This document shows, one piece after another, positions 56,292 to 64,000 of a DNA stretch of 64,000 nt. Each line of letters opens with the position of its first letter. Within the stretch, counting starts at the first letter, position 1. The DNA comes from Flexivirga endophytica (GTDB lineage Bacteria > Actinomycetota > Actinomycetes > Actinomycetales > Dermatophilaceae), in contig NZ_BMHI01000001.1 of the NCBI RefSeq assembly GCF_014640635.1, forward strand, positions 620,001 through 684,000, given 5' to 3'. Both the position numbers and the translations under genes were made by a program. A model generated the notes under the pieces. The model was not told the origin of the DNA, made no database searches, and worked only from the letters and a program-made list of their open reading frames with translations.

Positions 56292-58664
56292 ATGGCAGGT
56301 TCAATCCTCGGGACCAGGGTCCGACGGGTCGAAGACGCTGATCTGGTGACCGGCGCATCGACCTTCGTGGGCAATCTTCAACTGAACGGTCTGCTGCATG
56401 CGGCGTTCGTGCGATCACCGCTGGCACACGGACACATTCGCAGCATCGACACCTCCGAGGCGGCAGCCTCGCCCGGTGTCGTCGCGGTCTACACGGCCGC
56501 GGACCTGTCGCTGCCGCCGCACCACGGACTGATGGTGGTCCACCCGAAGGTACCCCGGCCGCCGTTGGCCGTCGACCGGGTGCGGTTCGTCGGTGAGTTG
56601 GTCGCCGTCGTCGTGGCCGAATCGCCGGCCGCTGCAGTCGACGCGGTTGAGCTGGTCGACGTCGACTACGAACCCATCACGGCGGTCGTGGACGCAGAGG
56701 AAGCGCTTGCACCGGATGCGGAGCTGCAGTTCCCGGAGCTGGGCACGAACCTCGTGATCGGTAATCGCACTGCCACTGCACAGGATCCATTGGCCGGCGC
56801 TGACGTCGTCGTACGTGCCCGAATGGTCAACCAGCGCGTCGCGGTCGTGCCGATGGAGGGCAACGCGATCGCGGTCGAACCGGCCGGCCATAACGAGCAC
56901 GATGAGCACGATCTCGTCATACACGTCTCGACACAGATGCCGCACGGGTTCCAGGAGATGGTGGCGAAGGAGTTCGAGCTGCCGCAGGAGCGCGTCCGGG
57001 TCATCTCTCCGCACGTCGGCGGCGGCTTCGGCGGCAAGGCGGGGCTGATCGCCGAGCACACCGCAGTCATCGGCGCCGCCCGCGCACTCGGTCGGCCGGT
57101 CGCCTGGGTCGAGACCCGCTCGGAGAACCTGCAGGGCATGCACGGCCGCGGACAGGTCGGCTACTACGAGCTCGGCCTCACCGACGCGGGGAGGATCATC
57201 GGACTGCGCGCCCGGGTGGTCGGCGACGCCGGCGCGTGGGCCGGCTTCGGCGGTGCCCTGCCGATCCACATGACCGCCCTCATGGTGCCCGGTGTGTATG
57301 ACGTCCCCGTCGTCTCGTACGGCGCCGCGTCCGCGGTCACCAACACCGCCCCGATGGGCGCCTTCCGTGGTGCCGGACGGCCGGAGGCAGCGGCGCACCT
57401 GGAGCGGATGATGGACATCGCTGCAGATGAGCTGCACATCGACCCGGTCGAGCTGCGTAGGCGAAACTTCATCGACCCCAATGCCTTTCCCGTCACGACC
57501 CCGATGGGGGCGACATACGACTCGGGCGACTACGACCTGCCGCTGCGCGAGGTGCTACGGCTCGCCGACTGCGACAAGCTGCGCGAAGAGCAAGCGATCC
57601 GTCGTGAATCCGGCGACCCTGTGCAACTCGGCATCGGGGTCAGCGTCTACGTCGAAGTCACCGCTCCGGGCGGCGGTTCCGAGTACGGCTCGGTCACCGT
57701 CCACGACGACGGGACGGCAACCGTGTCGTCCGGCACCTCCGCGCACGGGCAGGGGCACGCGACGGCGTTCTCGATGCTGGTGTCCGACGCCCTCGGCATA
57801 CCGATGGAGAAGATCACCTATGTGCAGTCCGACACGGCCGTCGTGCCTCGTGGCGGCGGCACCGGAGGGTCCCGGTCGCTCCAATTGGGCGGCAGCGCAG
57901 TGGCTTCCGCCGCCGCCGACGTCCGCGACCGGGCACGGCGGCACGCGGCCACATTGCTGGAGGCGGCGGTCGACGACATCGTGCTCACCGAAGAAGGAAC
58001 GTTCGGCGTGGCTGGGGTCCCGAACGGCGCATCGGTCACCTGGATCGACGTGGCGGGCGCAGCGCGCGACGCGGGGGAGACCCTCGCCGCCGGTCTGGAC
58101 GTCGAGCAGGAGGGTTCGACATTTCCCTTCGGTGCGCACGTGTCCGTGGTCGAGGTCGACACCGAGACCGGGCACGTTCGGCCGCTGCGACACATCGCGG
58201 TCGACGACTGCGGGCGGGTGCTCAACCCGTTGCTGGTCGAGGGACAACAGCACGGCGGTCTCGCGCAGGGCATCGCCCAGGCCCTCTACGAGGAGGTCGT
58301 CTTCGACGCAGACGGGCAGCCGATGACCGGGACACTGGCTGACTACGCGATGCCGAGTGCGATGGACCTGGTCGACTTCGAGACCGCGTCGACGATGACG
58401 CCGACGCCGCTGAATGCGCTGGGCGCCAAGGGGATCGGTGAGTCGGCCACTATCGGTTCGACCCCTGCCGTGCAGAACGCCGTCGTCGACGCGGTCAGTC
58501 ATCTGGGCGTGCGGCACATCGATCTGCCGTGCACCCCACAGCGCGTATGGCGGGCGGTGCAGGACGCACTGGCCGGCACCCTGCCCGAGCTGTGGCGAGA
58601 TCCGCCGGCCGTGTTCGACGACCTACCGGTGCGTGGTGGCGTCGACAACTCCGCGGGCATCTGA
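56292..58664 (+). CDS. Xanthine dehydrogenase family molybdopterin-binding subunit (CoxL-like, form II)
   Basis: This 790-residue subunit begins GTRVRRVEDADLVTGASTFVG and carries the aldehyde oxidase a/b hammerhead and molybdopterin domains: HVGGGFGGKAGL, PMGAFRGAGRPEAA (the form II active-site loop, not the CoxL AYRCSFR) and the late LNALGAKGIGESATIG with the catalytic Glu. It hydroxylates an aldehyde or aromatic heterocycle in this family. The FAD and iron-sulfur subunits that normally accompany it are not encoded in the window. It follows the PucR gene by 54 bases. Confidence 0.93.
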   Translation: MAGSILGTRVRRVEDADLVTGASTFVGNLQLNGLLHAAFVRSPLAHGHIRSIDTSEAAASPGVVAVYTAADLSLPPHHGLMVVHPKVPRPPLAVDRVRFVGELVAVVVAESPAAAVDAVELVDVDYEPITAVVDAEEALAPDAELQFPELGTNLVIGNRTATAQDPLAGADVVVRARMVNQRVAVVPMEGNAIAVEPAGHNEHDEHDLVIHVSTQMPHGFQEMVAKEFELPQERVRVISPHVGGGFGGKAGLIAEHTAVIGAARALGRPVAWVETRSENLQGMHGRGQVGYYELGLTDAGRIIGLRARVVGDAGAWAGFGGALPIHMTALMVPGVYDVPVVSYGAASAVTNTAPMGAFRGAGRPEAAAHLERMMDIAADELHIDPVELRRRNFIDPNAFPVTTPMGATYDSGDYDLPLREVLRLADCDKLREEQAIRRESGDPVQLGIGVSVYVEVTAPGGGSEYGSVTVHDDGTATVSSGTSAHGQGHATAFSMLVSDALGIPMEKITYVQSDTAVVPRGGGTGGSRSLQLGGSAVASAAADVRDRARRHAATLLEAAVDDIVLTEEGTFGVAGVPNGASVTWIDVAGAARDAGETLAAGLDVEQEGSTFPFGAHVSVVEVDTETGHVRPLRHIAVDDCGRVLNPLLVEGQQHGGLAQGIAQALYEEVVFDADGQPMTGTLADYAMPSAMDLVDFETASTMTPTPLNALGAKGIGESATIGSTPAVQNAVVDAVSHLGVRHIDLPCTPQRVWRAVQDALAGTLPELWRDPPAVFDDLPVRGGVDNSAGI

Positions 58665-58704
58665 GCGAGTTCGGTGGCCGAGGACGCGGAGGGACCGGGG
58701 CGGG

Positions 58705-58760
58705 GGAGAGGTCTCGGGGTCTCGATACGGGCTCGTTCCTCGCCCTACTCGACCTGCTCG
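58705..58760. repeat. Interspersed actinobacterial repeat, copy 7
   Basis: GGGGTCTCGATACGGGCTCG followed by TTCCTCGCCCTACTCGACC matches the other copies. It lies between convergent genes and extends into the end of the SnoaL-like gene, supplying its stop codon TAG (complement of CTA in CTACTCGACC). Confidence 0.7.
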
Positions 58761-59155
58761 TGCTGGAAGCCGCTGCAGAGCAGGTCGATCGTCTCGATCT
58801 TGTCGTGTCCGGTGGTGAACAGGTGTTGCTCGGTGACCCGGCCGTCCCCGCGATGACCGGGAGGGCTGAGCCGGATCCGCCACCGCAGGTAGCGCTTGGC
58901 GCCGACGCTTCCGGCGGATGCTTCGAGCAGGACGAAGTCGTCAGCCCCGCCGAACCACGTCTCGAACCGCGCGGCGATATCTGCTCCTCCGTCGAGTTCG
59001 AAAGGCCCGGAGGGCACGAGTGCGCGCAGGTGGGCGTCGTCGGCCAGACAGCGCTCGAACGCCCGGAAGTCGCGGCAACTGAGAGCGTGGACCAGCTCGC
59101 CGTTGACCGGCGGTCGGGTGGTGGATGTGGTCTTTGGGATCGTGTTCGTGTTCAT
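58745..59155 (-). CDS. Nuclear transport factor 2/SnoaL-like protein
   Basis: The 136-residue cone-fold protein has VHALSCRDFRAFERCLADD (first helix) and DIAARFETWFGGADDFVLLE, with RYLRWRIRLS and QHLFTTGHDKIETIDLL as the beta-sheet. This is the NTF2/SnoaL layout, used for binding or isomerising small hydrophobic molecules. No catalytic set can be named. Its last codons come from the adjacent repeat. It is convergent to the molybdopterin subunit and downstream of the HD-GYP/LuxR gene on the same strand. Confidence 0.85.
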   Translation of the reverse strand: MNTNTIPKTTSTTRPPVNGELVHALSCRDFRAFERCLADDAHLRALVPSGPFELDGGADIAARFETWFGGADDFVLLEASAGSVGAKRYLRWRIRLSPPGHRGDGRVTEQHLFTTGHDKIETIDLLCSGFQHEQVE

Positions 59156-59200
59156 GCCTTCAGTTGTATGGCGCAGCCGGAACTCGCCACATCGGAAGAA

Positions 59201-60775
59201 CTACCGATCTTCCGACGGCGTGCGCTGCCAGTGCTGTTCGGCGCTGACCAGACCGTGGCGCAGCGCGAACATCGACGCTGCGCCACGCGAGGACGTACCG
59301 GTCTTGGCGTAGATGTGCTCCAGATGCGCGGTGACGGTTCGCGGGCTGACCGTCAGGCGCCGGGCGATGTCCTTCGTGCTCATGCCGCGGACGAGCAGGA
59401 CGAGCACCTCGACTTCGCGCGCGGTGAGCGATGCCACCTGCGGCACCCGTCGCGACACCCGGTGTCCGGCGGCGTGCAGAACGGCCTCGACACTCGCGGC
59501 ATCGAGTCGGCCGGCGCGGACCTCGGTGTGCATCGCCTCCGCGCGTTCCGCTTCGCCCACCGCCGGCCGGCCAGGTCGCGCCTCGACCAGGTCCTGGTAG
59601 AAGTCGGAGGCGGCGAGCAGCCGCGCCGGACCATCGAGCGACGTCGCGGTGAGCCCGCGCGGATAACCGCTGCCGTCCAACCGCTCGTGGGTCATCGCAG
59701 CGAGCCGCCCGATCCGGGCGAGTGTCGGCTGGCGCGACAGCACCCGCTCGGTCAGGTACGGGACTGTGCGGACCCGCTCACGTTCGACCGCGGACCACGG
59801 CTCGGCCTTGTTCCACACGGACGACGACACTCCGATCGCACCGAGCCGGTGCACCAGGCCGGCACGAAGCGCCAAGTCGGGATCGACGGCGCCGCTGATC
59901 GTCGCTGCGCGTTGGGCCAGCGCTCCGACGGCGCGCGAATGACCCAGGTACCAGGGCGATTTCAGGTCGGCATAGTCCGCGAACGCCTCCAACGCCGGTG
60001 TGAGCTCCTCATCGCCAAGGGTCCGATCCAGGGCTGCGCATCCGGAGATGACGACGGGCCACGCATCGAGATCGTCCAGCCCGTGCAGTATTGCGGCCGC
60101 GTGCTCCACGCAAAGGTCGACCAGAGCCGGGTCGAACTCGCGCCCGCGGCCGGTCCCCAGCATCTCCACCGCAGCGTCCACATCTCCGGAGTGCGCGAAA
60201 ACTTCTGTGTCGTCGGCGATCTGGACGATCCGGATGGCTTGCTCCAGTCCCTCGCCACCGACCTCGCCGGGGACCCCTTTGCCGTCCCAGCGTTCGAATG
60301 CCTGGGACAACGACCTGCGCACCGACTCGCGCATGCCGAGGCAGTCGGCAATGTCACCTGTCGTCTGACAGTGGGTGACGAAGGTGCCGAGCGCGTCCCG
60401 GAAACCGCCGCCGACGAAGCGGGCGGCAACCGCCATACGCTGTCCCGGCGGACGACCCGCACCCACGTGCGAGAGCATGAACGGCATCATCTTCAGCGGC
60501 CGTCGATCCACCCCGTAGCTGTCGGCACGCATCTGCCGGTCGTCGCCGAACCACGTTGCCAATTCGTGGGAGTCGGCGACGCATCCCACCCAGGCGAGCA
60601 GTGAGACGTAGAAGGTGTCGGCACGGACTTCGTCGTCGAGACCGGCCAATTCGGCCAGTCGTGCCGCGATCACCGTCTGCCGCAGGACGTGCTCCGCCGG
60701 CAGGCCGAGGCCGAGGTCGGTCGCCAGCGACAAGGACGCCAGGATCTCCGCGAGCTGGACCGGCTCCTGCTTCAT
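59201..60775 (-). CDS. HD-GYP-like domain regulator with C-terminal LuxR HTH
   Basis: The 524 residues combine a long HD-GYP-like region with a LuxR-type DNA-binding domain. The HD half has YLGHSRAVGALAQRAA, GLVHRLGAIGVSSSVW and MTHERLDGSGYPRG, close to the HHExxDGxGYP motif, although the second His is Thr-His. The HTH near 455-510 reads LTAREVEVLVLLVRGMSTKD and IARRLTVSPRTVTAHLEHI. The ATG at 60775 was preferred to the far upstream start, since that leader is antisense to the dienelactone hydrolase gene. It may sense a cyclic dinucleotide or phosphorylated ligand and control transcription directly. Confidence 0.88.
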   Translation of the reverse strand: MKQEPVQLAEILASLSLATDLGLGLPAEHVLRQTVIAARLAELAGLDDEVRADTFYVSLLAWVGCVADSHELATWFGDDRQMRADSYGVDRRPLKMMPFMLSHVGAGRPPGQRMAVAARFVGGGFRDALGTFVTHCQTTGDIADCLGMRESVRRSLSQAFERWDGKGVPGEVGGEGLEQAIRIVQIADDTEVFAHSGDVDAAVEMLGTGRGREFDPALVDLCVEHAAAILHGLDDLDAWPVVISGCAALDRTLGDEELTPALEAFADYADLKSPWYLGHSRAVGALAQRAATISGAVDPDLALRAGLVHRLGAIGVSSSVWNKAEPWSAVERERVRTVPYLTERVLSRQPTLARIGRLAAMTHERLDGSGYPRGLTATSLDGPARLLAASDFYQDLVEARPGRPAVGEAERAEAMHTEVRAGRLDAASVEAVLHAAGHRVSRRVPQVASLTAREVEVLVLLVRGMSTKDIARRLTVSPRTVTAHLEHIYAKTGTSSRGAASMFALRHGLVSAEQHWQRTPSEDR

Positions 60776-60814
60776 TTCCCGCAGCGTACGCCGCTGTGGT
60801 GGAACACTGCGGTG

Positions 60815-61513
60815 ATGAGTGAACGGATCGACATACCCACCGCTGATGGCGCGATGCCTGCGCTGCGTTTCCTTCCCGAGCCCGGGTCCGGACCGGGCAT
60901 CGTGCTCTTCCAGGAGATCTTCGGCGTCACCGACTACATCCAGGCGCGAGCCGCTGACCTCGCCGCGCTCGGGTATGTCGTTCTCGTGCCCGAGATCTAT
61001 TGGCGTCTCGAGGATTCCGAGATCGACTACAGCCGCGAGGACGCGCTGGAGCAGGCGATGGGGCTGATGAGCCAACTCGACTGGCCGACCACCGTGGGTG
61101 ACGGGGTGGCCGCGGTCGTCGCTGCCCGCGACGATGAGCACATCGATGGCGGTGTTGGCGTCGTCGGCTTCTGCTTCGGTGGCGGCCTGGCGTTCAACGT
61201 CGCGGCCTCGTCCGACGTGGGTGTGCTGGTCAGCTACTACGGTTCGGCGCTGCCCGGCCTGCTCGATCTCGCTGATGACGTCACGGCGCCGAGCCTGCAC
61301 CACTTCGGGCTGGCCGACGACTTCATCCCCGCCGACGTCGTGGAGCGGATCCGTGCCGCGGTCACCCGTGACGGTGTGCGGTTCGAGACGTATGACGAAG
61401 CCGGGCATGCCTTCGACAACCCGCACCCGATGTTCCACCACGAGGAGGCGTCGGCCGCCGCGTGGCGTCATACGGTGGACTTCCTTGCCGCGGAGTTCCC
61501 GGTCGACCACTAG
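60815..61513 (+). CDS. Dienelactone hydrolase family protein
   Basis: This 232-residue hydrolase has the DLH pattern: GIVLFQEIFGVTDYIQARAA, the nucleophile elbow GFCFGGGLAFN with Cys as nucleophile (about residue 122), FGLADDFIPAD with the Asp, and DEAGHAFDNP with the His. DLHs open dienelactones in chlorocatechol breakdown or act on small carboxylesters. The start is 39 bases from the divergent HD-GYP/LuxR gene. Confidence 0.93.
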   Translation: MSERIDIPTADGAMPALRFLPEPGSGPGIVLFQEIFGVTDYIQARAADLAALGYVVLVPEIYWRLEDSEIDYSREDALEQAMGLMSQLDWPTTVGDGVAAVVAARDDEHIDGGVGVVGFCFGGGLAFNVAASSDVGVLVSYYGSALPGLLDLADDVTAPSLHHFGLADDFIPADVVERIRAAVTRDGVRFETYDEAGHAFDNPHPMFHHEEASAAAWRHTVDFLAAEFPVDH

Positions 61514-61859
61514 GGCCGTCGTGTTCGTGGACGGTCTGGCCCGCGATGGGTTACTCGCGGACTGTTGAAGGAGTAGGGAGCGTTTCGCGGATCCGATTTA
61601 CGGTGTTCCGCCTTCCCTGCGTTGTAGACGAGGCTCGCAGGTTCGAGCCCAGATGGGATGTGGCCGAGATGCGCCAGCCCCGCACGATCTACCCGTAGCT
61701 GCGCTTCGCGCGGATCTCCGTAGCCCGACACCTTTCGCAGCCGGCGCCTGCCGCCGCCGAACGGGCTCGTACCCGAAGCAATGGCGATCAGGGACCTCCT
61801 GACCGTCCGATCACCGCAACTCGATTTCGGAGTTGTTCTCGCTCCCGAAGGGGGCAGTC
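61514..61859. other. Intergenic region before the DUF5994 gene
   Basis: No gene is supported in these 346 bases. GGGCC at 61513 and GGCCC at 61538 flank a possible weak hairpin just after the hydrolase stop. A GGTTCGAGCCC at about 61638 looks like a tRNA T-loop but lacks a stem and acceptor, so it is not called. The segment presumably carries the promoter of the downstream gene. Confidence 0.45.
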
Positions 61860-62384
61860 ATGCTCGACTCACCCATCACGACGACTGAAACCGCCGATGC
61901 CGCAACCATTCCTGTAGGTCGGGTCCCGACGCGGTGGAGCCTGTCCGGCACTCGGGCGATCGGCCCGTCCGACGGTGCGTGGTGGCCGCAGAGCACCAAT
62001 CTGGCAACGGAGCTGGCCGATCTCGACGTGGCCGTGCACGCAGCCCTGCACCAGCGGATCGCCCGCGCGACATACACCGAAGGCATGTGGCCGACCGGGC
62101 CACGCCGAATCCACACACCGCTGGGCACGACCAAGGTGGGGTGGTTCTCCCGGGCCCGTTACCCGGAGAACATCGACCTGTCACTCACCGGATTCACCCA
62201 CTTGGTGCTCACGGTCATCCCCTCGAGCACCGACGCCGAGTTCGCCGAGATCGTTCTCGGTGACTACGGCGCCGCCCCTGTCGGACGCGATCGGAGCGTT
62301 CGGAACGGGCTCGACCGGTGGGACAACGAGGGCGGCCAACCGGCCGCGCACACGACCGCCCACTACGGGCACCTCTTCGAATAG
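61860..62384 (+). CDS. DUF5994 family protein
   Basis: The 174 residues match DUF5994: GAWWPQSTNLATELADLDVA, then MWPTGPRRI, VGWFSRARYPENIDLS and LVLTVIPSSTDAEFAEIVL. The family is actinobacterial and of unknown function, often found near stress genes. The ATG at 61860 has AAGGGGG at a good distance; an upstream in-frame ATG at 61833 has none. It is followed after 17 bases by the desaturase gene, so the two are probably co-transcribed. Confidence 0.88.
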   Translation: MLDSPITTTETADAATIPVGRVPTRWSLSGTRAIGPSDGAWWPQSTNLATELADLDVAVHAALHQRIARATYTEGMWPTGPRRIHTPLGTTKVGWFSRARYPENIDLSLTGFTHLVLTVIPSSTDAEFAEIVLGDYGAAPVGRDRSVRNGLDRWDNEGGQPAAHTTAHYGHLFE

Positions 62385-62401
62385 GCCTGGAGGGCAACGA
62401 A

Positions 62402-63454
62402 ATGACTGACCTGAGACCGACACAACTACCCGTGCGACCGCCGCCGACGGTCGTCCGGACCGGCGGCTACGGCGACCTGGCGCGGCAGATCCGCGCCCAC
62501 GACCTGTTACGTCCACGACCGTGGAGCTACGCCGGCTACGCCGCGATCATCCTGGTGGCGCTGGGAGCGACCGTCGCAGTGATGGCGACCCACCGGGACT
62601 CGTGGTGGCTCCTCGCGCTGACGCCGGCCATGGCCGTGATCGCCACCCAGACCGGCTTCCTCGGACACGATGTCGGCCACCTGCAGGTCACCCGGAATGC
62701 CGGCCGCAGCAGACTCCTCGGCCTGGTGATCGCCAATCTCTTCAGTGGCCTGAGCTACGGCTGGTGGGTGCGAAAGCACAACGCACATCACGCACACCCC
62801 AACGATCTGGAGACCGACCCGGACGTCCGCGGCGGTGTCCTGATCTGGGACACGAGTCAGGGCACGTCGCGCCGTGGTGTGGCCGCCTGGTGGACGCGCC
62901 AGCAAGCACTGCTCTTCTTCCCGTTGCTGGTGTTCGAAGCCATGAACCTGCACCTCGCCAGCGTCCGTGCGCTGTTCGCGCCGGGACTACGGCTGAGGGC
63001 GGTGGAGGCAACCCTGCTCGTGACGCACTTCGCCGCTTACATCCTGCTGCTCGCCCTCACGATGACCTGGCCGCAGGCGGTCCTGTTCGTCATGATCCAC
63101 AAGGGACTTCAAGGTATCTACCTTGGTTGCTCGTTCGCGCCGAACCACAAGGGCATGCCGATCCTGCAGGGCGCGGAGGCCGACGACCCGCTGCTGCGGC
63201 AGGTGCTCACCTCGCGCAATGTGCGCGGCGGTCCCGTCACCGACGCGGCCCTCGGCGGGCTCAACTACCAGATCGAGCATCACCTCTTCCCGAGCATGCC
63301 CCGCGCCAATCTGCGCCACGCGCAGCCGCTGGTTCGCGAGTTCTGCGCAGAGCGAGAGATCCCCTACCTCGAGTGCTCGGCCGTCGCGTCATACACCGCC
63401 GCGCTCAAGCACATGCATCGCGTGGGAGCCGGAAAAGCATCGGGCGACAGCTGA
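62402..63454 (+). CDS. Fatty acid desaturase
   Basis: This 350-residue membrane di-iron enzyme introduces a double bond into acyl chains. The three histidine boxes are present: GHDVGH (about 96-101), HNAHHAH (about 125-131) and QIEHHLFP (about 290-297). Hydrophobic pairs of helices lie at about 45-90 and 185-235. The type, with QIEHH as third box, is close to front-end or delta-6-like bacterial desaturases. No electron-transfer domain is fused, so ferredoxin and a reductase must come from elsewhere. Cold or membrane stress control is plausible but not visible. Confidence 0.93.
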   Translation: MTDLRPTQLPVRPPPTVVRTGGYGDLARQIRAHDLLRPRPWSYAGYAAIILVALGATVAVMATHRDSWWLLALTPAMAVIATQTGFLGHDVGHLQVTRNAGRSRLLGLVIANLFSGLSYGWWVRKHNAHHAHPNDLETDPDVRGGVLIWDTSQGTSRRGVAAWWTRQQALLFFPLLVFEAMNLHLASVRALFAPGLRLRAVEATLLVTHFAAYILLLALTMTWPQAVLFVMIHKGLQGIYLGCSFAPNHKGMPILQGAEADDPLLRQVLTSRNVRGGPVTDAALGGLNYQIEHHLFPSMPRANLRHAQPLVREFCAEREIPYLECSAVASYTAALKHMHRVGAGKASGDS

Positions 63455-63498
63455 GAAAAGTTCGCGCGTCGGCGAGTGTTGCGTGCGACGATCGCGGT

Positions 63499-63858
63499 AT
63501 GACGTCACGATGGTCCATCGCGTCCCGCAACTCGGTGCTCTGCATCGGCTCTGCCGAGTCGTTCTGCTCGATCGGGTCGGTCGGGTCGGCATTCTCGGTG
63601 GGGTCGGTCGGCTCCTTCGCGTCGCTGGGGTCCCTCGGTTCGGCGATGGCGATGCTGTCGACCGGCTCCTACCAGAGCAACACGGCGCTGCTGTCGGCGC
63701 AGTCGGACCGGTCGATCCTGTCCTGGCGCTCGGGCGGATCGGTGCGCGCGGCATACAGCGACCACGAGGGTGGGCATGTCGTGCCGCTGGCCGTCACCGC
63801 GATCGGCGGGGGCATCGCGGCGCTGCTGTGGTGGAAGTTCGGCGCGCGCGCCGAGTGA
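63499..63858 (+). CDS. Small membrane protein with Ser-Gly nonapeptide repeats
   Basis: The 119 residues contain a run of about 45 residues made of S-(I/V/L)-G-S-(V/L)-G-S-x-x units: SIGSVGSAF, SVGSVGSFA, SLGSLGSAM. One C-terminal membrane helix follows (VPLAVTAIGGGIAALLWW). Two cysteines lie in the N-terminal part. The nucleotide sequence repeats in step (TCGGTCGGGTCGG words), so the array probably grew by slippage. The frame is open far upstream, but only as a shadow of the desaturase gene; ATG 63499 is chosen. Function unknown; a surface or membrane-organising role is possible. Confidence 0.75.
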   Translation: MTSRWSIASRNSVLCIGSAESFCSIGSVGSAFSVGSVGSFASLGSLGSAMAMLSTGSYQSNTALLSAQSDRSILSWRSGGSVRAAYSDHEGGHVVPLAVTAIGGGIAALLWWKFGARAE

Positions 63859-63973
63859 CGATTCGGTTTCGATTCCCTGTGTGCCGCGTGCCCGGGTCGC
63901 TGATCCGGGACCTGGAGTACGTACCCTGGCGGACGTAAATTGCTCATGAGGGGGGCCTCGGGAGGGGTATGAC

Positions 63974-64000
63974 GTGTCCGGAGAGCTGACTCGACGTGTC
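63974..64000 (+). CDS. Possible start of a further gene (partial)
   Basis: A GTG at 63974 has GGAGGGG 6 bases upstream (63961-63967) and stays open to the window edge, giving MSGELTRRV. Nothing in nine residues identifies it. An ATG at 63969 in another frame stops after six codons, so the GTG is the better candidate. Confidence 0.3.

Noticed and set aside
58529-60604. A 691-codon open frame on the plus strand
   Set aside because: It runs antisense to the SnoaL-like and HD-GYP/LuxR genes, whose family motifs are clear; the antisense product shows none.
60776-61510. N-terminal extension of the HD-GYP/LuxR gene
   Set aside because: The extension is antisense to the dienelactone hydrolase gene, which has a complete catalytic triad.
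61605-61690. Possible tRNA (GGTTCGAGCCC T-loop-like sequence)
   Set aside because: No five-base T stem, acceptor stem or anticodon arm can be built around it.

Overview
The window reads as a chromosomal segment of a high-GC actinobacterium, probably a member of the Micrococcales (Dermacoccaceae or Intrasporangiaceae type). The grounds are strongly GC-biased codon use, many GTG starts, actinobacterial protein families (DUF5994, DUF6328, PucR regulators, single-gene hydrolase-SDR fusions), twin-arginine lipoproteins, and an interspersed 'GGTCTCGATACGC...GGTCGAGTAG' repeat of a kind common in that order. The genus is an inference. I found no rRNA, no convincing tRNA, no CRISPR array and no transposase.

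Layout. 1-3.3 kb: end of an osmoprotectant (glycine betaine/choline type) ABC importer operon. 3.5-6.5 kb: a secreted S53 (sedolisin) peptidase and a LuxR-type regulator. 6.77-13.03 kb: a tightly overlapping seven-gene sugar or amino-sugar operon (BadF-type sugar kinase, solute-binding lipoprotein, two permeases, SIS isomerase/deaminase, ROK regulator), with an AT-rich inverted repeat in front. 13.1-16.0 kb: a YccF protein and a secreted GH95 fucosidase. 16.2-39.8 kb: an accessory island rich in conflict/defence genes. 40.1-64 kb: ordinary accessory metabolism: transporters, alpha/beta hydrolases, small regulators, a Baeyer-Villiger monooxygenase with a hydrolase-SDR fusion and a PucR regulator, a molybdopterin hydroxylase large subunit, an HD-GYP/LuxR protein, a dienelactone hydrolase and a fatty-acid desaturase.

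The island (16-40 kb) holds at least five units. (i) An NAD/ADP-ribose cluster: an ADP-ribosylglycohydrolase fused to a CX5R phosphatase-like domain, a decayed second ADP-ribosylglycohydrolase, a divergent NrtR-like Nudix-wHTH regulator, a NERD protein, and a SIR2 protein with a macro-like N-terminus. (ii) A two-gene YcjX-like GTPase operon with an unknown 127-residue partner. (iii) A PD-(D/E)XK-DUF2075 helicase that appears split by a frameshift. (iv) A protein with two GHKL ATPase modules, the second histidine-kinase-like, overlapping a response regulator whose C-terminal domain I do not recognise; this pair is markedly less GC-rich than its surroundings. (v) A MORC/MutL-like ATPase, Z1 helicase-like protein, PD-(D/E)XK protein, AIPR protein, C5 cytosine methyltransferase and Vsr endonuclease, a restriction-modification-like assemblage whose methyltransferase carries an unusual four-cysteine C-terminal extension.

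Most promising as undescribed systems are the double-GHKL kinase plus response regulator (25959-29086), the GTPase pair (22120-23693) and the macro-like/SIR2 protein with its NAD-linked neighbours. Three separate reading-frame problems fall inside the island, so either the island is decaying or the assembly needs checking there. The interspersed repeat also reshapes proteins: it lies in-frame in the linker of the hydrolase-SDR fusion with a 69-bp tandem duplication, and supplies the C-terminus and stop codon of two other genes.
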